This document shows, piece after piece, positions 1 through 13,799 of a stretch of 64,000 nt of DNA (positions within the stretch are counted from its first letter, which is position 1; each line of letters opens with the position of its first letter). A program made the position numbers and the translations under genes. The notes beneath the pieces are model-generated. The model had not been told where the DNA came from. It worked only from the letters and a program-made list of their open reading frames with translations, and did not search any database. Source of the DNA: Theocolax elegans (Eukaryota > Arthropoda > Insecta > Hymenoptera > Cerocephalidae); NCBI GenBank assembly GCA_026168455.1, contig CM047425.1:99451580-99515579 (forward strand), written 5' to 3'.

Positions 1-3000
1 AATTAAGCCACGCGGCCATTAAAAATTCACTGTCCGCAGTCTCGTGCTAATACGGCGAGCTGCGAGTTCCTACTATACTGCTATCATGATGCTACTTTGT
101 ATAAATTCCCGACAGTCGGTTCAGCTTTATCGAGCAGTGTATATGCATGTATATATATAGTTATGTTGGAGGTACCTCGAAACCCTTTGACGAGTGGTAC
201 AGAAATTAGAGAGATGGAGTAATAAATAAATGAGAATTCAAGTGTACAGTGCGTGGCAAAGTGTCTCCGACATTTCATTAATACGTACTAACAATTAAGA
301 AGATAAAATAAATATTTTTTTAAATTTTAAATAATTTAAATATTTAATAAGGTTTAGCATATGTAAATAAGACATAATTATAGGTGAAAGCATTTAGAAA
401 AACAGACACCGAATAAAACTTTTTACAAATTTACATTCGAAATCAACTGCAGAACACGCGAAATTACTTTTTGCGTTATTCAAAGTGTAAATCGGTATTT
501 CGTTGTTAAAATCCATTGTAAACTTTAGCATTGTTTAACAGAATCAAGAAAAGGCTTAGGGAGATAGAAATCAGAGTTGTAGAATGGTGTCGATGGCGTG
601 GAAAATGCAGAAAAAACGAGCGGAATTTTTCCGAGCTACCGAGTTTGACAGAATAAAAAAAAAAAAGTAGTACAATTTGCAAACGGACGTTATCCAATCT
701 GTTGGATATCGAGTAAACTTCTCTATCTACGGCATCTCCAAAGTGAGTTCTTTTGTGACACGTGTACCAAGTATTCGCGCATGCAATACATCTCCTGATG
801 CAGAAATTCAAGTCTATCCATACCGATGGCTTCCGAACTGTTTACGTCTGCTCTTACCGCGATTGGATTTTTTTCTCGATCGAGTATTAAACAGACGGAA
901 ACTTATTCGATACCTTTAACAATATAGGATTACGTACAAAATTTATTGACAATTATAAGATTTAATACTCTTTTTTTTATCACGTATTACTTTCAAAACT
1001 TATACTTTATATTATATAACAATGTGCAATTCTTCGATTATCAAGTTACAAAAATAAGAACACTGGTGGAATTCTTGTACATATAAACTGATATTTTTAC
1101 CAGGCATATGTTATACGTATAATAATAGAATCGTCTGAGTCTACAAATGATTCTTATGAATTTAAGCCACCTTGAGATATAAAGATTAACAATTTCGAAG
1201 TTGTACCACAAATAACTAAAGTGAAAAAGTGGTTATACCGACATCTTTAAGATCTTTTATTTATAAAACACGTCTGCCTTACGAAAAATCAATAATTTAT
1301 ATTTTTGTAACTACATATCTGATATTCATCGAATAATCAATAATGTAACTACAGCTGTTTCTAATATTAAATTTTTCCCGTCGGGCCGTAACTGTTGAGA
1401 TTTCATTTAATTTATAATAAAAGAAAATCGCAAGTAAACATGTAAATCAAATGATCGTTCAAGCACGTAAATTATCTAAGTAAATTGATTGAATTCTATT
1501 TATATTTGTATGTTAATACAATTTAAAGAAAGTATTTAATTATCATTAACTCATATAAATTAATTTCTTCCACAAACAGTAAAAAATAGTCGATTTAACT
1601 AAACTAATTGCATAGTTCAAAAGACAGTGAATATTTGGAAAGCGAGCATGGTCCATTCGTGCAACAGTCAGCACATTTTCAGACTCTGGGCGATATCAGT
1701 AAGCTTCGTCATTCCTAGGTAATTATGTACTTAACTTAGTCGCCCTCCAGGTATGAGGTTATCGCACGTAACGCATCTCTGTCTCGCTCTCGCGATCCCT
1801 TGGGAAGGAAGACTAGGCTTGGGGGGCTCGAGCTTTTGCTACTCCAAAAGATTAACGTTTCAAACCATTTTTTTTAAACTTTGTTTTGACCCATCCTTTA
1901 AACGCATTCGCATTTTTTTGTAAAAAAAAGTCATCCACCCTCTAGAAACTTGTTTCGACCACTTTAGGGTTAAACGTCAGACTTTCTTTTAACGCTATCG
2001 TTTACGACGTTAATTAGATACTTTCTCTTCTCTTAGACTTATTATATTAATTAAAAAAACGAGTGGCAATTTCTTTTAATTGTAGGGTGACTGAGCCAGT
2101 ATCTGAAAATTCTGTAGTGAATGAACACTTGTCTAATAAATAGTCAGCTGGACATATTTATTTAGTAGGATATGTTCCGACCGACTAATTACATCAAAAT
2201 TTTATGATTTACTGGATATATTTTAGTCTATAATACGATAAAATACACTTTTTCATGAATTTACAAAAAAATCTTCCTAGCGGATGGATAACCATGTTAT
2301 CGTAAAAACAAAGGTTTCTTAAAGATTTTCAACACTTCTGAATGAATGTGTTATAAGTATAGAAAACATTCGAGGTTATGATAGTCCAAATGAATTTTAA
2401 ATGTACTTGTTCTTCAATTATAATATTAATACTAGATATTATTTTTTAAATAATTAATAGGACAGACAAGGATTATTGTTATTAAAATTTCTTTTTTCTA
2501 ATTCAAAATTTCCTTATTTGTAAAGCTTAAACGCAATAAATGAAAAAAAAATTCACGTTTGCTTTTAATATATATATATATATATCAAATATTATTCCCC
2601 ATTATCAGGGCGTTGAAAATGCTAATTCATTCGAATTACATCAGGTCAGTGACTATTTTGATTTCGTTACTAAGCGGCTATTTATAAAAGCGTTCAATAT
2701 TTCTTCTCGGTATCACGCTTCTAAACCATTGAAACCTGCATTTAGCGACTGTTACCGAGTCGACTGAATACATTCATTTATAATACAATTGAAAAATCAT
2801 TAAGTTAATAAAAACTTTTAATCTTTATTTTATACGACAGATTTAATTGAATTTTATATTTAATATAAAAAAGCGTATAACTTTTATGTTTCTTAAATTA
2901 ATCATAATTTTAAAAAAATTTAACTTTTTAATTAAATTTGACTAATTATCATAATTATTGAATAAAATCGATTTTTACTGTATGTATTGAATGAATAAAG

Positions 3001-4503
3001 TGTGACTGCATAGTGATTGAATATGATTTAAACAAGTATTACCACTAAATTTTTAAAATTAAAATTTGAAATGATTATGCTATCATACTAAGGCCTGGTT
3101 AAATTAGAGCGATTGTAAGGTAACTTGTATAGTGTTAGTAGAACACTACAGACATTCAGAATGGAATATCCCACGGGACACAAAAACATCCATGAATATC
3201 TCAAGTCCCGCAACACGTACCGACTAATTGAGTTCGAATATCCGGCAAGCCAAAGGGCTACATTTCAGATATGACACTCTAAGATAACACCCTCCTATCA
3301 AAAGCGCATTGAATCTACATTTGAGGTTACTTTTCAAAAGTTGTTATGAATAACATTTGTTATATTCGGGTTGTCGACCAATTCAAATTACTATATTATA
3401 AAAATCAAATAATGAATCTTTTTATAAAACTGTCTATATAGTAATTGTCACATAACATTTGACGAATTAAAAATAATTGAACTATATTAAATAATAAAGT
3501 ATCTTGTTATATTTCTTAATCGAGTTATAGCGCATCAATCACTATTGTTTAATTTTATTCTCCCCGCAATTAAGATAAAAAATATTATCGGTAAAATGGC
3601 ATTCAGTAAAAACTATGATTCTACTATAGTCATGATACGTAGTAAGAAATAATAACCGAACGAGAGTAAGAAGGAAGTGTAACAAGACAGAATTGAATAG
3701 AACGGAAACAATAATCTCCCGTCTAAGGCAGAGTAACACCAGCAAAGTACATATATATGTATATATTTATATATATAGAGAGAGAAAAAGGGGAAAAAAA
3801 CATTTCGCACTGAAACAAAGAAAAGGCAGTATAAGACGTGCATTGTCTTCTATTCGCAGTGACACGAATTTTGGGCACGAGGACAGTGACGAGGTGGTGC
3901 GATGACAAGTCTGACTAGGTTTTTGCCGAGCCTTAACATTAGAGCCTCGACATTTCCCGTCTGCTCGTTGGCTCGTGCTAGTATAGCCTCTGCATAGTTT
4001 CCGCTTTGCTTTTCTTGCCCCTGCCACTCAGCTTTTCACGCCCTTCCTCCCCACCCTGTAAGTATTTTCTCTCTATGAAAGTTTCGCGCAAACTCGTGGT
4101 TTCAGTTATTCGCCTCTCTGTGTAACGTGCAACGATTTCTTGTTTCGATGCTGTACGCTTTTCCTTTCATCTTTAAACTTCAGAGAATACGACGACGACG
4201 CTCGCGCGCACGAGGATTCTGACATCGAGCTTGATTAAATTTCACGTCGGCTTGCTGACTGAAGTCGACCGTGGAAAATTACGAATATTATTATGAGTTC
4301 TCAGGAATTTTCGTTTGGCTTCTGGTTAATTTTAATTGTTAATCCTTTGAACTATAATTATATTGTATATTGTTAATACACCCTGTAATCCAAATAGGAG
4401 GTATTAAAATTATTCTGTAAATTTTAATACAATTGTTTGTATAGTCTATGTATATCTATACTCTAGTGTTTTACTTCTAATGTTGCGATGTTGGTGAGAT
4501 ATA
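1..4503. other. AT-rich intron-like DNA, no gene recognised
   Basis: Mostly AT-rich sequence with short A, T and TA runs, for example an AT dinucleotide run near 2568-2585. GC content rises slightly at 1640-1850 and 3740-4260. The only open frames are short, overlap on opposite strands and lack convincing splice sites or a recognisable domain. A higher-complexity islet at 3091-3290 may be an old transposon remnant (see findings). No RNA gene was seen. If the exon at 24091-24280 belongs to a gene whose motor exons lie to the left of the window, this is part of its large intron. Confidence 0.6.
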
Positions 4504-4734
4504 CATTGAGAAAAATGAAATAAGAAAAATTACTATATATTAGTAATGGTGGGACATACTTCGACTATCGTCATTTTTGCTATATTTTGTAGTAATTTTT
4601 GTTAATATTTTTATAAAAATTACTATGTACATAGGAAAAATTGCTATAAAATACAGCAAAAATTACGATAGACGAAGTATGTCTCACCATTACTATAAAA
4701 TATAGTAATTTTTCTTACTTCATTTTTCTCAGTG
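4504..4734. mobile_element. Fold-back MITE, Tc1/mariner-like (TA target site)
   Basis: A 231-bp palindromic element. The left end reads CATTGAGAAAAATGAAATAA and the right end, reverse-complemented, reads CACTGAGAAAAATGAAGTAA. The match continues inward for about 100 bp per arm, so nearly the whole element folds into one hairpin. It is flanked by TA at 4502-4503 and 4735-4736, the target duplication expected for Tc1/mariner-type transposition. It has no coding capacity, so it is a non-autonomous element that would need a transposase in trans. The arms differ by scattered substitutions and a small indel, so it is not brand new. The superfamily rests on the TA duplication and the CACTGAG-type end only. 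Confidence 0.85.
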
Positions 4735-5009
4735 TACACTACATTATACTGATACTTTAAACGGTATTATATTCAAGTTATGTAATAAGACATACAAACA
4801 TATTATAATTTTTTTTCCTAATTAAGATATGATAATAATAAATTTTAATAAATACTCTATAAGAAATATTTATATACAAGTGAAATTTCATTAGAATACT
4901 TTTGTCCGGATGGCTAATATAATATAGCCACTCTTTTACTGCAGATTATTCCATCAAAAAAGAATAGTTGTATTTAACTCTATATAGATTTTCACACATT
5001 CAATATTAA
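4735..5009. other. AT-rich spacer between two MITEs
   Basis: About 270 bp of AT-rich sequence with no open frame of note and no repeat that I could recognise. Confidence 0.6.
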
Positions 5010-5252
5010 CCCTTTCACTGGTGCAGCCTTTTTTACTGTACGTGCCAAAAATGGCAGGACAATTAACTAAAGAAATTATACGATTAACTATGAATATGGT
5101 TATGTTTGCGCCATTTTGAATTTTTCAATTCTGATCTTAGATTCGTAATCAGCAACCCCCAAAATACTTACACACCGAATTTGAAATGAATTGGTTAAAA
5201 AATGCAGTAGTTATTCAATTTAATCATATATGATACATTGTCAGTGAAAGGG
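5010..5252. mobile_element. piggyBac-type MITE (TTAA target site)
   Basis: A 243-bp element bounded by the inverted ends CCCTTTCACTG (left) and CAGTGAAAGGG (right), with TTAA directly outside both ends at 5006-5009 and 5253-5256. A TTAA duplication with ends beginning CCC is the signature of the piggyBac superfamily. The terminal repeat is short (11 bp), the interior is AT-rich and there is no transposase frame, so it is a non-autonomous derivative. It lies only about 275 bp from the fold-back MITE to its left. Confidence 0.85.
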
Positions 5253-8200
5253 TTAACTAATATTTTTCAAAATAAAATTGTATTGTTAAAATTTGTTATC
5301 ATTTTACGTTTCTCTAAATTTAGAAAAAAAAGGTGTAGTATTGTACGTAGATGATGATAATAAGTCTAGGCTACCCACCTCTTGAGCATGCTACGAATAT
5401 TAAATTGTCAAGGTGGCTAAATTACAGAGCACTTGGCACGTTGTAGCTTGGGTAAGTAGTTTCGAGGATATGGTTGGACTAGAGCATCGGGCGCGTACAA
5501 AACAAACGCAAGGTCCGCAGGATTTGGTCAGCCGTCCAAGTAGTAAAGGCTTTAGTCTGTTCAGACGAGCGAACCAAGAGAAAAGGAAGACCCGAATCTC
5601 ACAGACGTAAATTTACTAAGGCGCACCTATAGCTTTTTCCTAAAATTGTATAAGCTTATTTTCCTTGTCACAAGACAATATTTTCTAAGTTTATTTACAT
5701 GCCGATTACATTTTCATCCCAAAAAAATTTCGACAAGAAACCGAGAGAAATTCTTGGCAAACTTCGGGTCATCCCTTCGTTTATATTATACACAATGGTA
5801 CTCTTTCCACGAAAGAAGAAAAATGAGAAGGTAGAAGTAAATTTTTCAGAAAATACTTTAGTTTATAAATTATCTCATATCGTATATTAAACAAGAACTA
5901 TATTCGTACTTTTTTAATTATTAATAATCGGTATTCGTATATATTTAATGAAAATGTAATACTAATTAATTAAATAATTAATACATTTTATCGAACTAAA
6001 TTAAAAAAGAAAAAAGAAAATGAATGTCGCTTACTCTAATGGAATTTTAATTAAAAAGAGTATATTAGTTACGATAAGTAGAAACTTAATTAATCCATCA
6101 TTTATGTCTTTTACTAAAAGGTTTGTTGTAAAGCGTTCAATTTGCAATTTAAGTACACGTCTCGCAAATTAAATAAAAGTTAAAACTTTAAATCCGAAAA
6201 TGTCTCGAATAAATCATAAATAAAGCATGTAAAGAAGTTGAAAATAAAAAATTAATAGTCTATAGTCGAGACACTAACATTTCTCCATCTTCCCTTTTTC
6301 ATGGCAACTTTTCGAAAGAACGTGAATGTGGTAGGAAATGTACGGCAAACAATACCGGTATTTCAGATATTTTATTAAAGTCTCGCAGGAAAAATAGACG
6401 TGGTGAAACGCCGTAAAAAGTGAATGAGGAAGGAGAGGTTCCCAGTTGAAAGGCAAAAAAAACAATAAAGGAGAAATTGACAAAAAATAGGAGAGGAAAA
6501 ATAGGAAAAGATAAAGAAGAGACACGGGAAGAAAGTGGCGAGTAAAACGAATATAAGGTAAGTTAAAAAGGAATGGGTCAATTGGCAGTCTCGGCGCTGC
6601 GTCTTTTCTCTATCGATTATCGGGCTCCGAAGGCTAGCGAAGGTCCCGAAACGCAGAAAGAGGAAGGTAAGAAAGGGAAGACGTGCAGTAGCTTCGTAAT
6701 CGTTCATCCTTCGTCCACCTGGGAAATCCTCCTCTTGATGAATAAGCTTGATATTTAATTACGAGTCGTATCGAATGCTCTATTCTCTTTCGTGACTTTA
6801 TTATAGTGATTAGATATGAAGAGGTGAAAAAGAACAAATTATTAATGTTAAATTAGTAATTTACTTTTAAATGTAGCAAAAAAATCTTCAATAGTTTAAA
6901 TAATAAATTTACATTTAAACTGAGAGAGAATCAAATTGAATATGTAAATACAAAGCTTTTATCACAGGATTTTTTTTAATTAACCAAAAAACATGAAATT
7001 ACGACTAATACACTTTACGGAATCTATTAGGAATAATATTGTAGTTGAATTTTGCGGTAATAAATTTTCCTAGACTACATACCTACAATAGATAATTAGA
7101 GTGAAATGAATAACCTAAATAGAATAACTCACAATCAACACTTTGAGGTCAAACGTGGTATCATCTAGATGAGAGAGAATATATTTAATTAATGTGACGA
7201 GGGAAGCAAAAAGAAATAGTCAAAGGTAGAGACGGAAGGAATGACGGATTTTTTTGTCGTCAAGGTATCTTGGTTCCAGGGTATAAACATCAAAAGTAAT
7301 TTCCAGTGAAGCAGTTACTTCTACGTTTCTCTTTTCTCCGGGTTCTTCTTGGTGTCCACCCGAAACAAGTTGAGTAGAAGGACGGATGGTCTTGAGGGAG
7401 TCCATTAAGAGGTGACTGGACCGCCACGAAGCGGAAGTCTCTTGGGGATTTACCAGGGAATGGAAAGAAAGTACGCTAGGTGTCCTCCCCTTTACTCACA
7501 AGAGGCTACACCGGCTGAAAAAAGGACTGCCAGTTGAAGAAATAAGTAGTTAGTTTTGAGGATTCTGGAAAAAAGATTGGAAGTGGGGTCGGGAGTGCGG
7601 TGGAGTTGGCGGAGGCGGGGAGGGTGGAGGGTAAAGGAGGAATACCTGTTCAAGTGTATACGCTGGGACCACGGTTCGAGCGTAAGAAATGCTTTCAATT
7701 TTACGAGGCTCCGTAGGACGCGATAAGTTATGCACTTTGTGAAATTGCTCTTGTATATGTACGATTGTAAGAAATTTTTAACTCTTGTGTATTTTCCTTA
7801 AAGTTTGAATGGCGTATATGCATAAACCATTTCTACAAGTTTGACATGTACGATAGAAATGCCAATAATGTTTTCTATACGGATATAAATCGCTCAAGAA
7901 TTCAATGTTTCTTGATGCTTTTACAATTGTAGAGTAGTTATAACTTTACGTCAACACAATTTACATTCGCTTTCGAATCGATCGATCGTATGGGCAATAT
8001 TCGTTTATAGCAAGTTGATAGTAACCGTAAAAATTTTTTAAGTTAAACTTTCGACACAATTACAAATACTTGCGAAAATCCTATCCAATTTTCGTGCTTT
8101 ATCATTGAACAAAGAAATGCCACGAAAAAAGCAAAGTTATCGCGGTTAACAACGAGTACTTAAAATTTAATTTACGTAATTAATGAAGCTCATCTATTAC

Positions 8201-9502
8201 TTCCCGTAAGGCGAACTCATATTTCCTAACTTTGTTCGCGTTTTCAACGCTGCAGAAAATAGTGAACAAAATAAGAAGAAACCTCGTGTATATATAACAC
8301 AAGCCGAACGTGAACTATTAACTGTTAGGAGGAAATGGCTATTTCTGAACTTTTCAACATTCCCTGGACGACCAATAATGTCTTAAAAATCTTTAATGCG
8401 ATACTACTTACAAGATCGATTAAATTAAACTGCAGACTTTGTTCTCTTTAATGTTTTATATTTCCTATCGATTTATTAACGAGACAAGATAAAAGATATG
8501 TTCGAAATACATCCGAAGCATCTTTTAAATCATTGAAACAATTCGAATGACACCTGCTTAAAATTAAAATACAGAAGCACAAAAGTAAATTTCGACTGTA
8601 AATTATATAAATCGACCGTAAATAACTTATCGGATAATGGTTTCAAATTGCACATCGAAACTTTATATATATACGTGTTCAGAAGTAGAAGCGATTAAAT
8701 AAAAATAAAAACTTTTTTTGTAACGGAATTGTAAGTGACACAACAATATCAAATGTGAGACTATAAAAAGAAAAAAATTATAGTCTAGGTAAGTTTTCGT
8801 AAAATCAAAGATTCAAGGGCGATAAACGATTTCTTTATCTTTCTATCTGCGGAAGCTGCGCTTAGATAACAAATACTCTCATGGCAGATTCTCGGTTCTC
8901 GTCGATATATATCTCAAATCGGTAGACTCGACCATTAATTTCATTTTATCGCCACACGGGATTCGCGCCGGCCGGCAGGTAATGCGTTTTAAATGTAAAA
9001 CAGGCTAAGGCCTAAAGCGCTAACGGGACGCGCCTGCGATAAAATTTGATTCAAACTTTCCTCCCTCAACCGCAATTCTCTTTTTTCTCTATCACGAGCG
9101 TCTTTTACTACGCGAATTATTGGGGAAATAAATTATTTCGAAATCGAAAGAACTCTATTAGCTATAGGGATTTATAAATACATTCTATCGATTTTGGAAT
9201 TATTGTTAATTTGTTACTATGTAATGGTCTTTATTAAATAATTTATAATATTGCATACATATAGTATTTAATGTTTATGTAAAGGCATTATTATATATTT
9301 TGATAAGTGCAATAAAGTCAAATTGTTTTGGCTCCTCTTGTTATAGAATACTTTTGATCACTACAAGGTATTGAAAGTTTAAATATTTATAAGGACATAC
9401 TTGAAAATTGGCTGTTGCGAGAGTGAGAGAAATAAACGCGTATGTAACGACCAGTCGAATAAAAATGTAACGGAGCGAAAATGAGAGAAAAAGAAATATG
9501 AA
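5253..9502. other. Intron-like DNA, no gene recognised
   Basis: AT-rich sequence with GC-richer islets at 5400-5620, 6560-6740, 7380-7690 and 8930-9020. The 7560-7640 islet is G/GGA-rich on the plus strand. The longest frames (5413-5610 plus, 6375-6707 minus) are low-complexity or lack splice support. No repeat family or RNA gene was identified. Confidence 0.55.
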
Positions 9503-9539
9503 GCGCGCGCGCGTGAGAGAGAGAGAGAGAGAAAGAGAG
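9503..9539. repeat. (GC)n then (GA)n compound microsatellite
   Basis: A GC dinucleotide run at about 9503-9513 is followed directly by a GA run to 9539 with one interruption. Confidence 0.9.
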
Positions 9540-12500
9540 GATGGGGGGTTGGGGAATAGGTACGTTACCACGGATGAACAACAAGGGGAGGTCAGCCAGC
9601 AGTGGATTAATTATGCAATGTAGCGTAGGTTCATGCGCTCCGCCGGTTCGTCCGCGGGCCAATTAGCTCGAGAAACAACCGCAGAAATCCGAGCAGTCAC
9701 TTCGTGCGCCAAATAAGAGAAAGTTGTCCAGCTCTCTTGCCGCGAGCCAGAGCAAGAGCGCGCCAGACGGGGGAGTCATCCTTTTCCTAAAACGTTCGTT
9801 CGCACCTTTCTGAATAATTTTCGTTACGATATATAGTAAAGTCTCGAAAGAGGGGAAAGTCACTCGGGTATACGCTCGATGGACGATGAATTTCAAATTA
9901 CCTGGGGCTTGCTGCAACTCTCGTCTTCGGATTATTCAAATGGATGCGCGCAGCGGGCTTCTATCCTACCATTTTCTCTTGCACCACCACCCCGTCGACC
10001 GAGTGGATGTATAGTTTTCTACAAATTCCCTCGGATTTTATTTTTCGAGTGACACACTTGTATTCCCGCTCTTCTAATCCGCGACATTTTACATTCTGTC
10101 TGTTAACACTGATTTCATTACATTACATATATATCTCGAGTGCCAAAGACAACTTTAAAGTTTAGTTTTCACGTGGTACACACGTATCTATTGTTTAGAA
10201 ATAATTTTCACTTAAGAATCAAATGTAGCAATGTTACTAATATATTTATTCACAAACTATTTTTAATACACAATATTTAAAGAATTGTATCCGGACTATT
10301 AGATAATTGAAATTCATCAACTGATGCGTAAAGCCTTAAATAAATGTATTTACGAGATATGTAAATTTTATAAAAAAAATCTACCTTAAATAACAAAATA
10401 GACATGGTAAAAAAAGTATTAAAAAAGGTTTTTCGACAATGATATTCACTCTCCCTTTTAATGCTTAGAGTATGCACATCACGAACGCCTGAGCGTGCTT
10501 TGCGTAAAGCCGCGTAACCCCTTTTATTATGCTATAAAAAATATAGGATTTTACTGGGCGTAAATAGTTTTCAGTCTTCGCATAATTAAATGAAATTAAT
10601 GCCGCGGTGATAAAATTGCTTTATTAACTGCGCGTTACGTTACACTATTAGTATTAAAATATAGTACAAGTTTACAACTTTTGGGGGTGTTTCGTAGCCA
10701 AGGTAAATATTAAACAATTACAATTAATTTTTTATGTTTTACGATATTTATGAAAATAAATTAAGGGGTTTCTATTACATTTTTGAGATATACATATATA
10801 TACCTATATGGTTTTAAAAATATATGCGTAAGCGAGTTCGATAAAATATGCAAAATCTATGTGTAAAAAATTGAATCTATCAATCAAGGTAATGTTGAAT
10901 CAATCGTGAAACCATAACCGTCAGTAAAAATATATAAGGTAGAATGATAATAATAATAATAATCCGAAAGTTAAATTATTATCAATTCACCTTGCGTTAG
11001 AACAATATTAAGAAGGCTTGTTAGTACGCAAGGTTCGCGCTAACGTATAAAAGAAAACTCGAAGTGTGGGTAGTAAACGTTTCTATGAAACTCACGAAAG
11101 CAATTTTCCCCACCAAACTCTTAATCCGAGAGTAGGTAGCGTACGTCAATAAAAACAAGTCGGAAAGAAAGTTCATTAGCCAGGTTATAGATTTACATCG
11201 TATACACACACACACGCACACACACATACACACCAGCAGTTGAATAATTCGTAGCCAATAATTGACCAACCTTATACTGCACTCTTTATCTTTGGTATGT
11301 AGCCTCGGGTGCTCATTTCGTAGTCACCTCTCTAGCCAATTATAAGTCATGTGTACACCGAGAAAAGAGAAGAAAAGGGATAGTAAGAAAAAAACGTTCG
11401 ATTCCCTGGACGCAGCTTCTTTCGTGAGAGTAAGCATTAATCTCGTTTAGTGCGCTTTATTGCCGCGGAAGTAAATTGCGCTAAATACCGCAGTGTGTCC
11501 CACCCTCCTGTATATGTATTATATTTTCACATACACATATATACATATAGATTCACACGTGGTTGGTTACCCCTCGAAGTCAAATAAACACGCTTATATT
11601 TGGCGGGACCGATGAATCGAGGTGGCCCTATATCGGGGTACGATTCGAATACTACGTATATATACATATATACAGGTACATGGTTAATGCATTAACTCAT
11701 CATTGTCATTTTTATCACGCACCCGCTTGAATCTAGACGTGAGGTAGGTGTATACCTATATGGCTATAGCTATATATACATATATATATACACGTACGCT
11801 CGCACCCTTTTGTGGAAACTTTCACGTCGCTTGTTTTCGTGCGACTTTTACGGTTTTACCAAGGGAATTTCGCAGATGCGGATTTGATGCGCTCGGGTAA
11901 TCGAATCGGAATATGGATGGTCGACTAATTTTCGATATTTTACACTAGTTGTCCTCATTACGGATAAGTGTAATATTCGTTTAACATTTTCGTTGTTTAT
12001 AGTGAAACAGTGTATATAACCATTGATAAAACGACTGATTAAAATTGCAAACCGTTATTAAATTACGAAGCTAGATAGAAAATTATATAGAAAATCAAAA
12101 TTGCGGAAAGTTTTATTTCACAGGCAGTTTCCTTGCAAACGTGCACATTTATCAAATGCATATTTACACTATTTTTTAGTAATACCCTTTCTCTGTTTCG
12201 TCTCATAAAATTTTTATCCGTTAGTTTCATTTTCATCTATTTTCTGGTCCGCATGCGCATACTCTCCTCTATCTTCCACTGGCGTTCTTACTCTTTTTAG
12301 TTTATTCAGTCTTTCTCTAGTTCTCTTCCTGTTTTTCTCGCTTTTGACCTTCCAATCCTCTCTACCCCGGTGGCGGAGCTACGGAGGATTAGCCGCTAAC
12401 GAGTCGTGTTACGCGTACGAAACGCAATTTTCCACCCCTAAGAATAGCTAGGAAAAAAGAAGAGAAAAGAATTGAAATTCCGGTTAAACTTGAAGAAGGG

Positions 12501-13504
12501 ATAGATTGAGGTTTCTCCTTCCTTTGCTTATTGAGAGATAATGCTTTGGATATGGTTTGAACGTACCATATACTCTACAAACAAAATATTTCAGGATAAC
12601 ATAAAGCAAACAGAATGAGTTTCTCGTTTACCACAGAATTAATATTGGTTGAGCATTTATTTACCCAGATTTTATAAAATTTAAGTTCAGATTGATTTTC
12701 CTTATTTTTAACTTGAGATTATTATTTATAACGCAACCGAACAACGAATGTGTGTAATATGCCAAATGGATAGGTTAGAAATAGAAAGGAAAAAGATATT
12801 ATATTATTAAAAAATTCTGCGTTGAATAAAAAAAATGCAATGAATGGTACGCTAGTTTGAAAGTTTTGTTACAGCCTCTAGCGTAAATTTACGAGCTCGT
12901 GCGAGGCGTGAAATTCTAAAGGAATGTTGCTTCTAGACGTGTGAATACTTTAAGGGCAGTAAGACTAGAGGCAAGTCCAGGCTCCTAATTTATTCAGGAT
13001 CGAGACGATGCTAAGAAAGGGTGTCGAACGATTTTCTTTTTCACTTCTTTCACTCTTTATGGTGTATGGTGCAACATCAACCTAATGCGCTCCTGAACAG
13101 TTAAGTACATTTATATCGTAACATTTGAATAGAGATATAAATCGTATTCAAAGCTTTTTACAGTAATTATAAAATCGATTATAAACGAAAGAATATCTAG
13201 AAATTTAAAAATTTTAGAATTCATCAAATGAATTTGGATAAATATATTTTATTATATTTTTAATTTTTTTTAGAAAGTATTTTAAAATGTTTTAACTTGA
13301 AATTAAAATTTTAATTATTCTCGTAGAATAGATTGTATTTATCTTCAGTAGCGCGATTACCATTGCAAGGATAGACAACGTAATTTTCATCTCTCCAAAT
13401 ATGAAAATAGCTAATGAAAGGTATAGCAGTATCGTTAAAATTTATTTAATATTAAAGGCTGGAAGGTATATTATCTAATAACAGGCAATGGAGAATATAT
13501 TTTC
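9540..13504. other. Intron-like DNA with minor repeats, no gene recognised
   Basis: A GC-richer stretch at 9560-9970 holds overlapping plus and minus frames but no recognisable domain. From 10200 to 13500 the sequence is AT-rich, with an (ATA)n run near 10945-10963 and TA-rich runs around 11500-11800. Nothing here resembles an RNA gene. Confidence 0.55.
11204..11233. repeat. (CA)n microsatellite
   Basis: A CA dinucleotide tract of about 30 bp with two single-base interruptions. Confidence 0.9.

Positions 13505-13535
<31 letters not shown>
13505..13535. repeat. (CT)n microsatellite
   Basis: A CT dinucleotide tract of about 31 bp with one TT interruption. Confidence 0.9.
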
Positions 13536-13782
13536 ATGGCATTCTCATCGTTTATAATATGCTTCACACGCTCTTAATTATCCAGCCGCTCAACAATCTC
13601 AGCCATTCGCAAGTTGAACGGCAAGTTTAATACTATGGCGAGCGCATCGCGAAATTTGACGAGAGGCAAGTTTCTATCGTGGAATCCAGAAACGAAATTT
13701 CATGCTCAGCTCGGAATTTAGGTATACGAACATCAGGTAACTCGTCATCGAAGCTATTTACGTATAAGCAAAAATTCTTTTG

Positions 13783-13799
13783 GCGCGCGCGCGCGCGCG
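13783..13799. repeat. (GC)n alternating tract
   Basis: Seventeen bases of uninterrupted GC alternation in otherwise AT-rich DNA. Such tracts can adopt Z-form under supercoiling. Confidence 0.9.

Noticed and set aside
1747..1756. Strong plus-strand donor-like CTCCAG|GTATGAGG
   Set aside because: No open frame or acceptor upstream makes an exon of it.
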